Positions 18,838 to 31,195 of a stretch of DNA of 61,966 nt are shown here, one piece after another. The notes under the pieces are model-generated. The model did no database searches, was not told where the DNA came from, and saw only the letters and a program-made list of their open reading frames with translations. The position numbers were made by a program, and so were the translations under genes. Location of the stretch: the NCBI GenBank assembly GCA_027972325.1, contig JAPMOS010000177.1:1-61966 (forward strand), in the 5' to 3' direction. How positions within the stretch are numbered: the first letter of the stretch is position 1; each line of letters opens with the position of its first letter. The DNA is from Paratrimastix pyriformis (Eukaryota > Preaxostyla > Paratrimastigidae).

Positions 18838-21800
18838 ATGACGCAGGCGGGAGATGAGGGCAAGAGATCGGCAAGAGGTTCAGGGCGAGAGGGCAAGTGG
18901 TTCGTTCTCGTGAATCATTTTGTGTTTTGTTCTGCTTGTAACGACGTCTTTGCACCAGCCGAGGCATTCAACGCGATCCACCAGCGTGCCTTCCCCATTG
19001 CGCTCTCGAAGCACGTCAACCGTGGCCGAGTCTCCCCCTCGCAGAGTCCCACCCGAGGAGAGGGCTCCCCTCCCCGCATCCGGCTTCCGCCTCTTCCTCC
19101 GAGCCAACAGCGCCCCGCTGATCTTTCGTTCAGTCCAGTGAGGCGGCTTTCGATGGGCGGCCTCGACGCCCGGGCCGGGTTCGAGGAAACTCGGTCGACT
19201 TCATCCACGGCCGATGTGTTTCCCTCGGCCTTTCGCCAATTGTCGGCACATTTCTTCCCGTTTTTTTTTCCCCGCTCATTCCCGTGCCCGTGCACACACA
19301 CGCAGTCTTCTTTGCGACATTTCTCTGAGCTTCTTCCAGGATCTCTTTTGGCTGGTTTTTGTGCGCTCCTTCCAGATGGACTCTGACCCTGTACAGGTCT
19401 CGTCTCTGCGTGTCCCTGACCACCCGCTCAACGCCATGCGCACGAATAGGATGCCCTGCTGGACAGGCTTGCCCAGAATTTCTCGATCCTCTTCTCGGAG
19501 CTCGGTGGGCCGCTCGAGCCAACGGCTCACACATGCGACGACACATTCCGGGACTCATTTCTGGTCGGCCCATGGGGGTTGCTTTCGGGCTCCTCATTCA
19601 GCTTTTCTCCCCTCCAGTACGTGTACCCCTTTGTTCTCGCCCGAATGGCCCTGCACGCCCTCTATGTCCACTTCCCCGGGTCCCGTCACCGGCTCACATC
19701 CACCTACCGAAATCGCGTCTTCGTCTTCGTCTTTCACCTACTCACCGGCCTGTTCCACTCCCGCACGGCAACATTCATGCGTTATTTCGCACGGCAGGGA
19801 CCCGATTCTCAGCCCGGGACATGGAAACCCGCCGGATGCAGGTCCGTGAGTGGCCGAGGTCGGCCAGACCCGGCGAGATTTCTCATCTCCCTCTGATCTA
19901 CGATGGCTCACTTGCGGCATTTTCATAGGTGTTCGCCCAGAATGACGACTATCTCTTCCCATTGCACGCGGAGGAGGCCCATCCGGGCGAAGGTCACTTC
20001 TGCTGTTTCGCATGTGGCTTGTCACGCACACGACCCGCTCTAGGCTATTCAACCGGCTCCCTTCAAACTCCGGCAAGAGGGGACGGCGGGCAACCAAAAT
20101 CACGCAAGAGTTCCGAGCGTTCTTCCACCGACGTCCCTCTTCCCGAGATCCGTCTGTTCGCACAACATCCCACACACGCCCACTCACATTGCCCCGCTCC
20201 TTTGGTGCACACACACGCACGCAGAAATTAAAGGAGAGAGGAAGAACGGAAGCCCCATAATCGAGCCTCCACAGACGATCATACAGGCAGCAGTGAACAA
20301 GGGTTAGTCCACGGCAAAGCGCTCAGACGGAAGAGCACGTCGACATCCGAAAGGGAACCGTGATGGACAGCTCCGCCCTCACCACATCGCACAGCAGCAC
20401 TACGCAAATGGGGGTCCCCGACAGGCAGGGGCAATCGGAACCTCGGACACACGATGCTACAATGACGCAAAGAAGCCACAGGAAGTGAGGATCTGAGGCT
20501 CGATACCAATCAATGTCCACTGGACACGCACGAGCAGATGGTTTCTTTTTTCTCCCCGGTTTCTCTAGCGTTGCCATTGATTGACGAGCCTCCAGCGAGT
20601 CGCTTTTCCTGCCCGTCGGCTCCGCCAGTGCGGTCATCTCACGGGCCACCGCGGAGCGGGTCCCCACCGGCCGTCCACCCGGCGCAGCGGCTGATGCGAA
20701 CTCCCCCGAACGGACCATTCGCGAGTCCGAAGAAAACCCCCGAGACGGGTCGGCGCTTATATGAAGCGCCCCGGCCCTGGCCACCCCCGATCCCGTCTGT
20801 CTTCTGCCCAGTCGGATCCGCGCGCATGTCAAATCCGTCAGAGTTCCATATGACCAACTTTCCTTCTCGGATCCCCTCCCCGACAGTTTTCCATCTTTCC
20901 CTCCTCCCTCCCCCTCCTTTCCCGAGCCGCCATAGGGCCCCTAAAGCGAAAGAAATCACTTAATTCCATCATCGGGCGAGCCTCTCCGCCTCCCTCCGGC
21001 CTCGCTCCCTCCTCCGCCTCACTGTTTTCTGTTTGACAATCAGAGATCCGCGAACGACGGGCACCCCTGAGGAGCCATTTGTCGAAGATCGGCCCCCACG
21101 TGGCCAGGCTCATCGATACGAGTCAACCCCTTCGTCTTCCGTCCGGCGCCAGCCCTTCCAAGCGTTTCGCGTTTCGCCCCTCGTTCGACGGTTCACCTCG
21201 GTCTCCCACAACATCGTCAACCGCAACTGGCTCCTACGACGAAGCCTGCCCAACGAAAGCCTGTCCGTCCCCGGCCGCCTCTGCTCAACAGAAAGGCGCG
21301 AAGCCCTTGTGATGGATTCATTCGGAACTCCCGAACATTCATTCTTTGGTCTGGTTGTCACGCCTCTCGCAGGCACGCGAACCCCATCCCGCCATGGGTT
21401 CAACTGAATGGTCAGGCACTCTTGAAGGGATACGAGACCCTCAAAGGGCAGACTGCCGCCGCCTTGGCCTCCGTCTGTGGCGGCAGGGTCACCACCCCGG
21501 CGCTTTCTCATCCACCATATGTCCCGCACGCTCACCCACTCCAGTACAAAGCCGAGGCTGAGATGAGGCAGCGGGATCTGGACAACGAGGTTGTTTCACT
21601 TGTACAGGTTGTTCTCGCATTCCCCAATTTCGTCATACGTGCCTTTCTCGGGCCCAGCATTCCAACCCGCAGCAGCTCTATGGACGGGTATCCCAGATCA
21701 TGGAAGATCACGCCCAACGAAAGACCCGCTCACATTCAGATGCCCGCGCCGATATCAGACACCTTCTCGATTTGACTCATCACTCCCGTAAGAAACCACA

Positions 21801-22536
21801 GGTTGGTCATTTTTCTTCTCCCTTGTCGCTGACTTCATTTCTGCCCAGGTGGCCCAGGAGAATCTGCCACAAGTCCGGCGCGAGGAGAAGGTCTCGTGTT
21901 CTGCCACGATTCGCTCACAATCCCCGCCAGCGTCGCCTCGAAGAAGCTGTCAAGGAGTTACGCCACATACATACGACGCTCGTCCACGATCTGTCCGTAG
22001 TTCTCAATTATGCAACTCACCCGTGTAGCGGACTGTCACAAGAGAAAGGAACTGTCGATGGTGGGCGGCCCCTTTCCCCCGATTCTCCGCGGTCTCAGCA
22101 CACCGATCGATCCATCTCGCCACATGCTCCGAACCTGACGGAGGGATTCCAGCACAGTTTGATCCGTCCTTCTGGGACCCCGCTCGTCTGGGGACCCGAG
22201 AGGGAACTGAGCGGATTTCGGCGCTGGGAAATGGCCTCGGTCTGTCTTTTCCAATCTAAGATCGCCTCTGACCGGTCTCCCCAGCGCGTCGATGGCTCTC
22301 CGCCACCTCACCGGCGCGCTCAACGGCGATGGGAACTGCACCATGGCACCAAAATGGTCTCAGTCGAGCCTAGAGACGAAGACATTGTGACAAAAGGCGA
22401 CGAGCCTCTTCCGGGGCGCCGCCCGATGGTTGGTCACGTTGCCTCTGCTTTTTCGCAGCCCCTTTATCCCGGTGAGGAGACCCGCCTCTCCGGGGGACTT
22501 CCGACATTGAGCGATCTCCTTCTTGCGCACTCATGA
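18838..22536 (+). CDS. Unrecognised multi-exon locus, coiled-coil and Ser/Pro-rich
   Basis: I do not recognise this gene, and the exact exon chain is uncertain. Likely exons share the local splice style: MTQAGDEGKRSARG (18,838-18,898) before a GTTCGT donor; DALLDRLAQNFSILFSEL (about 19,450-19,505); RERRAPLRSHLSKIGPHVAR with a Ser/Thr/Pro tail (about 21,045-21,310); YKAEAEMRQRDLDNEV (about 21,545-21,590); SQIMEDHAQRKTRSHSDARA (about 21,690-21,750); VAQENLPQVRREEK (about 21,848-21,890). Charged heptad-like stretches suggest coiled coils. The 20.2-21.0 kb stretch has no clear exon, so this may be two genes. No enzyme motif is visible. Confidence 0.4.
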
Positions 22537-22845
22537 TACACAAGACTCTTTTCTGCTTGCGGTCTTGTTCTTCGTGGAGGCGAGTGAAGAATCCAAAAGA
22601 AGAGGGGAGAGGGGAGAAAGGAAGGGAGGGGAGGGAGGGTGGGAGGGGAGAAAAGAATGAGGAGGGAGGGAAAGGGGTGAGGAAGGGATGGAAAGGGAGA
22701 GGAAAACGAAATACACCAAACCAAATGAGCCGGAAAAAAAAAAGGAAACTATACATGAGTTCCTGAGTGCCTATGCGAGAGACGAGCGCAGAAAGTCGGC
22801 AAAGTCGATTGAATCATGCTACACAAAAACAATCACGTCAGCAAT
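22537..22845. other. Convergent intergenic region with purine-rich tract
   Basis: A GGGA/GAAGG-rich tract (about 22,590-22,700) lies between the plus-strand unrecognised locus and the minus-strand LRR gene. No exon is apparent. Confidence 0.55.
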
Positions 22846-25800
22846 TCAAGTGCAACAGACCGAATCCAAAGAAGAGGACGAGACCCGCGAGAGCGGAGAA
22901 GTCGAATTGGATTTGGGCTCCGGGCAAGAAGACCCGGATTGCAACTGACCACCAGAGACAAAAACGGATGGTTCCACTCGCAATGGGGGCGCCGAGGTAA
23001 AGAAAGATTCCTCTGTCGCCCAGACACTCTTGGAGAGTTGAGGGTTGCTTGAGGGAGGAAGACCCTGAAAATACGGAAAGTTGCGGAGAAGCAAGTCCAT
23101 TGGTTCTTCGCAACGCTCATCCTCCGAAGCAGACGCAGGGAACGCGGCAGAATGTCCGGAGGGAGGCAACTCGCCATTGGTCAAGAGTGCATGCAAAACA
23201 GATCCGTGATCGGCATCGATCGGCAGGGGACGAGAAGGACTTGCGAGAGGGTCGAGGAGGGGAAGATGCCGGAACGGAGGGGAGCACAACAAGTACTCTC
23301 CTTGGGCACGTGCTGACTCCAGTTGAGGGAAGTGTGCCTGCGTTTCGCGAGGCAGCTGAGCCAGGCTGTTCGGGGCCGCCTGTGACAGCCAAAGGCCACT
23401 TGAAGATGATTCTGCGGTGGGTTGGGGGATTGGAAAGAGGCGTTCCTGAAGGCCACCGGACACAATCGCGCCAACTCTGCGCGTCACAGCCTCAAGAGTC
23501 AGATCACGTTCCCCATACCTGAGTGGCCCCAAAAGACCAGGTGGAGGATGAGGCGTGAAGGGGAAAGCCTGCTGCTTTTGCGAGGGGAGAAAGGGCTCGG
23601 CATTGATATTGAGCGGGAATCCTGGTTCCTTGACGTAGGGTTCAAGGGAGGCAGCGCTGCCAGCTGTACACGGCGGTGACACGCCATTTGTGATGGGGGT
23701 CTGCGGGGGGCGACGCCAGGCGGGAGGCAGCTTCTCCAGAAAATTGGAGACCGGGGAAATGGGCGGAGGAAGAGCCTCCGAGCTGGACATTCCCGTTGAT
23801 GGAAGCGGGGTAATCATTTTTGGGGGATTCAATTGTTTGATCCCAGCGGGTGCTGACCAGGCAGATTGTATCATCCCACCCTCCGGGCTCCGGGGAGGTG
23901 GCGTGGGATAGAGTGGTGGGGTGGGGGCCACCGGCATGGATGGAAGAGGAATTTGCCTAAGGAAAATGAATAGTTGCCCTCGAAATCGACCAGACTTATT
24001 CCGTGAGATTCCAGCATCGATGATTCTCCGTAATTGCGGATTGATTCGGTTTGCGTTGGGTCCTTGTCCGCCGTAACTTAAGGCCCGAAGAGACCGGTTG
24101 AACTGAAGTCCTTGGGCGAGAGAACGCCCGCCCTCGTCGGTGATCATATTGTCCGTCTGAAAAGAAGGGGATAGATTCCATAGCGGAGCAAACGACCAGA
24201 CCAAACACAGGCGGGTCAACGTGCCGTTGAGCGTCAGAGCATGGCCCCACGCAGAGGCGCCAGCGTTGCGGGCTTGATTAGCTCCAAGATCCAAGTGTCT
24301 TGGGGAGGAGTCAGTGAGAAAAGACGATGAGAACAAACCGGAGGGCCTTATTGGAGGCTATCATATCTGCAAGAGCGCAGGAACCGGCGGAGAGGATGAA
24401 ATTGTTGGACAAGTCGAGAGACGTCAGCGTTTCGTTGTGGCGGATCGCATTTGCGATGGCAATGGCACCTTGGTTGCCCACCTGGTTCCGCCCCAGATCG
24501 AGCCCAATCATCGAGGTACTGCGCAACAGTGCCTCCGACAGGGCCACTGCCCCAGGTGCGAAAATCGAATTGCTTGCCAAACCGACAGTGGTGATCGTGG
24601 CATTTTCTGCGAAAAAGGGATCGGAACGCAGAAAAAATTCGGAAGTCAGACCAAGGAGAAGTCTGGAGATCACGGCACACCCTTCGTCACCAATTTCATT
24701 CTCATTGAAGTTGAGAGCTCTGATGCTGTGATTGCTCCGGAGGGCATCAGCAAGTGCGATGACTGCCGAGGGGCCGAGCCCGTTCGCTTGGAGCTCGAGC
24801 ACCTTCAAAGATGTATTGAGCTTGATGGCCTTGGCGATGTGCAAGGCGCCTAGGAGGGGACTGAAGGTGGACGATGAAGCAAAACAAACCCAATGATTGA
24901 ATGGCATTTCCTTTGAATTGAACGTCAACAATGGTACAAGAGGGGTCCATAAGCAACTCGGCGATGGCACTTGCACCGTTTGGGCCGATATTGTTGTGTC
25001 GCAGCCCCAGAGACGTCAAGACCCCGTTGCCCCGAAGGCCACGCGCTGAGCAGAGTCAGCAATGCCAGGAAACAACATTGCCAGACCAAGAAGAAGGGCT
25101 CCCATTGGGCCCAATCTGTTCCCTCCAATATGTAACTGGCACAAGGTGCGATTGGTCTGCATAGCTTCCGCGATTTCGGAAACTACGGGAAAGCAAAAAT
25201 CAGGTAGAGCGTAACGAGCACTGAGACCATGATCGGCGATGTTATTGTCGCCAAGTTTCAGGCGCTCGAGGGTCAAATTTGTCCTCAGCATCCTCCCGAA
25301 GGCGAGTGCACCTTCTTGTCCGATTTGGTTTTGGAAAACCTCGAGGACAACCACGGTCGGGTGGTTGACAAGGGCGTCAGCAATCGCGCAACCGCCAGCG
25401 TCTTGAATCTCATTGTGGTTGAGCTGGATTTCACGCAGTTGGCAATTCCGGATCATATGAGCGAGTGCAATCGCCTGAAAAACAGAATCGATCTGGGCGA
25501 GTCCTGGAAAAAGCCAGACCTGCCTATCGTCGATTCCAAGGTGGCACAGAGAAACCGACGCAACAAAATTCTGTTCGCAACGGAGCAAGATTTTTTTGAT
25601 GGTAGGCAAAGGTTCAATTCTCATTCTCTCACATCCCTGCAAATAAAACTGCACAACATGTCCCGGAAAGCACCGAATGTTAGTCCGGTGGCATTGGACA
25701 TCTCCCGAATTTGTACCCCCATCATCTTCGAAACTGTCCGAGCCGGCAGATTCACTCCTACGTTCCCAAAGGATGAGAAGGTATACAGTGATTCAAGAAG

Positions 25801-25884
25801 ACCCATTCGGGGAAGCCATCGAGACACGCCGAAGACGGGAAACAAGGGCCCGCCGTGGTCTTTCAAATGAATGCCTGCTGTCAT
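22846..25884 (-). CDS. RNI/NLRC3-like leucine-rich-repeat protein with long disordered C terminus
   Basis: Reading leftwards, the N-terminal segment (25,884-25,620) leads into repeated 28-residue ribonuclease-inhibitor-type LRRs. Examples are LREIQLNHNEIQDAGGCAIA (about 25,440), VVVLEVFQNQIGQEGALAFG (about 25,350), LERLKLGDNNIADHG, LTSLGLRHNNIGPNGASAIA, LKVLELQANGLGPSAVIALA, IRALNFNENEIGDEGCAVI and LTSLDLSNNFILSAGSCALA. From about 23,990 to the stop at 22,846 the protein is Pro/Ser-rich and probably disordered. At least five short introns interrupt the repeats, one with a GTTTGT donor near 24,335. Such LRR arrays mediate protein binding. There is no NACHT or kinase domain, so a function cannot be given. 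The start is uncertain; the ATG at 25,884 is 30 bp from the divergent NEMF start. Confidence 0.8.
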
Positions 25885-25914
25885 GTTTGCCGAGGGTGAT
25901 CACTCTTTCCGGCA
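25885..25914. promoter_or_regulatory. Very short divergent intergenic region (candidate bidirectional promoter)
   Basis: Only 30 bp separate the first ATG of the minus-strand LRR frame from the first in-frame ATG of NEMF. Promoter elements must overlap one of the transcripts, or the annotated starts are too far upstream. No TATA box is obvious. Confidence 0.4.
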
Positions 25915-28900
25915 ATGGAGAGCACCGAGCCCCCAGTTCCACCCCCCGTTCAACGGGCTGCAAAAGAGACCCGTTTTAAAAAAATGGACTTTATTGATAT
26001 CTTGGTGATGTGCGGCAATTTGAGGAAGAATCTCGTTGGCCTCCGTTGTGCCAATGTTTATGACGTGGCGGGAAACAACAAGCTGTTTCTCATCAAATTT
26101 GCCGGTCCTGACACAAAAACACTGCTATTGATTGAGTCTGGCTCGCGGATTCATACGACTGAATACATGCGCGAGAAGCAGGCGCATCCAAGCGGTTTTG
26201 CTTTGAAGGTTTTTGCCGCTCCGATTTTTCTGTCATTTTCCCCCTGGTCCATTAGCTCCGCAAGCACATTCGAACTCGAAGACTGGAACAAGTGCAGCAG
26301 CTCGGTGTTGATCGGGTCGTGCAGTTCACGTTTGGTGCGGGCGATTCCTGTTGCTATGTGATCATCGAACTCTACTCGCAAGGAAACATCATTTTGTGCG
26401 ATGAATCTCACACGATCCTTGCTCTCTTGCGACCACGCCCCGACGCTGGAGTTGTTGTCGGAACACGCTACGATGCCACACAAGTCAAAGCACACACTCC
26501 GATGTCGGCTCCGTGGCTCTCCACGGCCCTTGCGACAAATCTTCAAAGAGACCCAGGACTAACCCTCCGCCAAGTCTGTCAGTTTGTTCCAGGCGCTTTG
26601 TCACTGCTTCTTTTGCTAGGCATTGGTCAACTCGCTCGAATATGGTGGTGCTATCGTCGATCATGTTCTTCTGACCGTTGGTTTGCTTATTAAAAGTTGG
26701 ATTCCGTCATTCCACACCACCTCCTTCAGGTGTCCACCCACACTCTCCACTCGTCCTCCCTGGCGCGCCTCGACCAACGGATGTGGCCGCACGGGCTGCG
26801 ACTGCCACTTCCCGCAAGGCGGCAAAGGGGAAACCCGTTGTCCCTGTGGACATCCCTCCATTTGTGATCGACCCCGACGCACCCCTCTTCTCCCAGATGG
26901 TCCAGACATTCCTGGATGTCGAGGGTCTTCTCCACAAGGCTGCATCTGCGCAAGAGCCAGGCTTTGTCATCTGCCGTTGGGTCCCCTTGGGTCTAGCCCC
27001 AGCACCGTCTTCTGCAACAACACCTTCTCTGGCGACCAGCGCGGCGATTCTCCCTTCCACTCCTTCTACAGGCACCCAGAACCGCAGTCCGGGGCAGGTT
27101 TGTCGGCTGTTCCTGACTGACTGATCTGTTTTCAGACTGGTGGAGAAATCGTCCCCTCAGGGTATCGTGAAATCTACGAGGACTTTTCTCCCCTGCTTTT
27201 GAAACAGCATGAGCTTATTCGGTTTGTTCTGGCGCTCAAATCGTTGAAATTTCCACTCACAACAAATGCAGATCTGAGCGCGGACCGGACGGCGATGAAG
27301 CACGGCTGCACCTCAAGGAGTATGCCAGCTTCGACCGAGCACTGGACGACTACTTTGTTTCCGTTGAGGCCGAGAAATGTCAGCTCTCCCTGCACACTCC
27401 TCTCGTTACGCCTTTGCGGTAGCCGAACGTGAGCGCCTGACCCAAGAGCAAGTTGTGCTCAAGAAGCTCGACAAAATCAAACAAACGCAGCAAGAGCATC
27501 TCGATGCGCTGGCCCGGGAAGCCCAATACAGCGAGTATCGGGGCCGCGTTCTCCAATTCAATCTTGACCGAGTCTGTGCTGTCGCTTCCATCGGTTTTTT
27601 CTTTCATTTCTTCGGTCAGGTTCAGCGGGCCATTGATATCACCAATTCGCTTGTTGGTCAAGCTCTCGATTGGGGTCACATTTGGGGAATTGTCAAGGTC
27701 CATTCTAAGCACAACGCCTTTCGCCCACTTCGATCTTAGCAACAACAACGACTCGGAGAACCCACTGCCTTGCTCTTCAAGCAACTCAGGCTCAATGTCA
27801 ACCGCGTCGTTTTGCAATTGCCCCTCCCACCCGACTTGATGGCCCTGCTCGCGTCGTCCGAAAAGACGGTCTGCCGCCTTTTCACCCTGCCGCCACGCGG
27901 CCTGCCGGGCAGGACAGGAGCGAGAGTATGGGGACAGCTAGAACGTGAGTATCAAGGGCCTCTGCCACGTTAGGGAGAGATTGAACAAAAGGGGCTCCGA
28001 ACCCAAACAAAAACAAATCAAAAGCTGCGGCAAAGGTACAACAGAGCCCGGGGCCACCGAGCACGCCAGAAAGCAAGTTGGAAAGGCTCCCTTCCTGGTC
28101 GGGGGGGGGGGAGGGTGCATACGTTTAATCAATCGCGTCAGAAAGCTCACATGCTCCCACCACAAACCATCGCCCCTGCCCACTTTCTGCCGCTAGGAAG
28201 CCAATTCCGACGATGACGAGTCCGAAGGAGAAGACGGGAAGAAAGAGTCCGAAATTGAGGACGATCAGGATGAACGGCAGCATGGCTCTGGCTTGCCGAC
28301 CGAAGGAAGAGATGGAACTCTGCTGGTCGAGGTGGACTTGGCCCTCTCCGCCAACGCGAACGTGTGTAACTTCTACGAACAGAAAAAGGTCCATTGTCCA
28401 TGCACGCTTCGTCGCTCATTTTCAACCAGAGGGCAGAGGCCAAACTGCAACGTGCCGAACAGGGTGCCCAAGACGCCGTGCGGACCGCTGAAGAGAAATC
28501 CGGGACGCAGCTGGCTTCTGTCCGGGACAAGGCAGATAAATCCCTTCTCCTTGTTCGCCGCAAGTACTGGTCTGCTGCTGACGTTTTGGTGCGCCAGATC
28601 TTGATGCGTGTTCAAGGTTCGAACGTTTTGCCTGGTTTGTTTCGTCCGAGAATTATCTTGTTCTTTGTGGCAAGTCTGTCCATCTGCTCGCTTGTTCTTC
28701 ACACTTTTCAGGGACGCACAAACGAACGAAATGCTGGTGAAGCGGTATTTGCGTGCCGGTGACATCTACGTGCACGCTGACATCCACGGCGCAGCCTCGG
28801 TTGTCATCAAGAACCCGACCAACAACCCAATCCCCCCGACCACTTTGAGCGAAGCTGGCAGGTCCCAACCAAGAAAGCACTTGAAGGAATAATCCACTCC

Positions 28901-30823
28901 CTTTTGCAGCCTGGCCGTCTGCAGGAGTGTGGCCTGGGATAACAAGGTGGTCACGGCTGCTTGGTGGGTGCATGCCGATCAGGTCGGTTGGCTTTCTGAT
29001 TGACGGATAAACCCACAGCTGTTTCCAGGTTTCCAAAACGGCTCCGACGGGCCTGTTTGTGAGCACAGGGTCTTTCATCATTCGAGGCAAAAAAAATTTC
29101 ATTCCTCCGAGCCCGTTGGTGCTGGGTCTGGCCCTCTTGTTCCAAGTGGATGAATCGTGTCTCGCCGCGCATCTGGGCGAGCGTGCTTCGCGCGTCTTGG
29201 ATCGAGAGGAGCTCCGTTCAAGCGAGGTTGCGCACGAAGGCGAGGAGCAGTTCACGTTGGTCGACGGGAGCGGAACCGACGTTCTTCAAGAGCCAGTCGC
29301 GCCACCTGCTCCGACAAGCGCGCAACCTGCACCTCCGCAAGAAATGACCGTCGAACAGGAGCCGGCTCCACACACTCCCCGCGCCGAAACGCGAGAAGAG
29401 CCTCTGGATGAAAACGATGGCGAATGGGCCTTGGCACCAGTGCCCCCTTCCCCGGCTCGTGAAGGCCCTGATGAACCAATTCCTCTCGCCAAAACCCAGT
29501 CGTCCAAAAAGCTCAGTGTTTTTGAGCGCCGCCTTCTCAAGAAAGCCAAAGAACAAGGCCTTCTGACGCCGCATTGCGATGTTGAAACTGTTCTCGAAAA
29601 GATGAAGTCTGACCGGACCCGCACGACTGTGGCGGCGGCCCCGAAGGATGAGGCCGCTCAACTTCCTCCTGTCCGTTTCACGTTTTTATTTTTTCGGCTG
29701 ATTCTGACGGGATTCAAGCCGAAGCGCGGGCAACGCGGCAAGTTGAAACGCATCCAGCAGAAATACGGAAACCAGGATGAAGAGGAACGTGCGCTCCGAA
29801 TGCAGCTGACTGGGTCGCAGGTCCGTTTTGACTTTTCTCCAGTTTGGAACGAGTGGTGTTCACTTCTAATTTTTTTTTTTTTTTCCCCGCTAGCTTCCCT
29901 TAAATCCCACTCCTCCGGCCGAGACAGGGTCGTTGGAGAATGACGAAGACAATCAGGATGATGAGAGTTCTGAGGCTGCCGACTCGGGGTTCGTGACTCA
30001 GTTGTCTTTCGCTCACATTCTTTCTCCCCAGTGCGGCTCCGATCCCTCTGTCTTTCTACGGCCCCTTGGAGCGAGGTTTGACGTTGCCGCACTCCTTCTT
30101 TCATGCCTTCTTGTCTAGGGCAAGCGGATTCGGCCAAGATTTGTTTCTTCTGCAAACAATCCGGCCACTTGGTTTGTTCGGTCCCGCCCTCTCCCAGCCA
30201 ATCCTTGTGTGTAGCTCAAGGATTGCCCCCTGAAGAAAGCCGGCGGTGGGCGCGCGGCTGTCCGTGCGCTTCACGAGCAAGAACAACGGGAGATTGATGC
30301 CATTCTGGAAGAGGAACGAGTGACGACGCTCCCCGAGGATCAACTGGTCTGTTTTTTTCGCCCGCATCTCTCTGGCTCATGCTCTGTTCAAGGAACGGCT
30401 GAGAGGGGAGCTCGCCGAATTGACCCTCCAGCCTCAACCCGCAGATATCATCCATATGTGCGTCCCGATGGTTGCTCCGTACTCGGCAGTGCAGCGTGCG
30501 AAGTACCGTGTGAAGCTCGTCCCTGCCAAGGAAAAGAAAGGGAAATGTCTGATTCAGCTTACTCTCGCAAACGATTGTTTTCTTGTTCAGCTGCGCAAGC
30601 AGCGACAAATCTGTTTGCTCATCATCCCGGAGCCACACCCCGCGAATTGGAGTTGATTCGCCACCTAACCGACCCCGACCTGGTCGCCAACTTGCCTTCC
30701 GGCTGCCATGTTTCCGCTCCCGAACTCCAGCATGCTGTGGAAGCCGACCAAAGGCGGAAGAAGGACCGGGCCAAGGGGCGGGCACTTGCTGCCGCCAAGC
30801 AACAGGCGAAACCCCCAAAGTAA
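25915..30823 (+). CDS. NEMF: NEMF / Rqc2 (Tae2) ribosome quality control factor, multi-exon
   Basis: NEMF/Rqc2 binds stalled 60S subunits carrying peptidyl-tRNA, recruits the Listerin ligase and adds C-terminal tails. Motifs in order: [15 protein letters not shown] with [20 protein letters not shown] (NFACT-N, 25,960-26,100); [18 protein letters not shown] (about 26,620); [16 protein letters not shown] (about 27,330); coiled coil from about 27,430; [20 protein letters not shown] and [15 protein letters not shown] (NFACT-R, 28,720-28,845); [15 protein letters not shown] (about 29,065); [17 protein letters not shown] with DEEER (29,720-29,790); [10 protein letters not shown] knuckle-like motif (about 30,140); the C-terminal DUF3441-type block ending in a stop at 30,823. 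I chose the ATG at 25,915 because the conserved K-x-RF lies upstream of the Met at 25,984. Introns are 45-120 bp with GTCTGT, GTTTGT, GTCCGT or GTTCGA donors. The gene looks intact. Confidence 0.93.
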
Positions 30824-30904
30824 AAATCTCGAAATTCGGCGTCGTCGGACTCCCCTGAGCGCCCCCTTTGGACTGAACGAAAACAAACCAAGGATTGGGC
30901 GGAA

Positions 30905-31020
30905 CGCTGATCGCTCAGCAGCTGGTGTGCGCGCGTGTGTGAAGGGAAGGCGATCATGGCGACGGACCGGTAAAGGAGCTGACATAGTCCCCCCAACTCC
31001 GAAATGACTCGGCGGGATCG
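30905..31020 (-). repeat. Inverted copy of the macro-gene leader and first exon
   Basis: The minus strand matches 16,005-16,132, including the short MSAPLP exon, the GTCCGT donor and the CACACCAG acceptor. It then continues into unrelated sequence without the macro domain. It may be a moved promoter and first exon of another minus-strand transcript, or a dispersed repeat that supplied the leader of the macro gene. Confidence 0.75.
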
Positions 31021-31059
31021 TGAGCAAAGCAACAAACGCAGTCGGCACTCTCAAACAAA

Positions 31060-31195
31060 CTGGTGATGATGACTGGATGATGATGATGACTGGTCGATGA
31101 CTGGACGATGATTGGATGACGATTGGATGATGATTGGATGATGATTGAATGATGATTGGATGATGATGGGGTGATGATGGGGTGATGATGGGGGT
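31060..31195 (+). repeat. GATGATTGGAT-type microsatellite, left flank of LINE copy C
   Basis: Degenerate units of 8-11 bp (TGATGATTGGA) run up to the first base of the LINE fragment. The same motif resumes immediately after the fragment's 3' end. Confidence 0.92.

Noticed and set aside
20323-20832. Minus-strand 169-codon gene
   Set aside because: No motif, no splice support, and it overlaps a plus-strand Ser/Pro-rich candidate; neither is convincing.
30103-30297. Separate small zinc-knuckle gene
   Set aside because: The [10 protein letters not shown] motif is in position for the NEMF C-terminal region and is best read as one of its exons.
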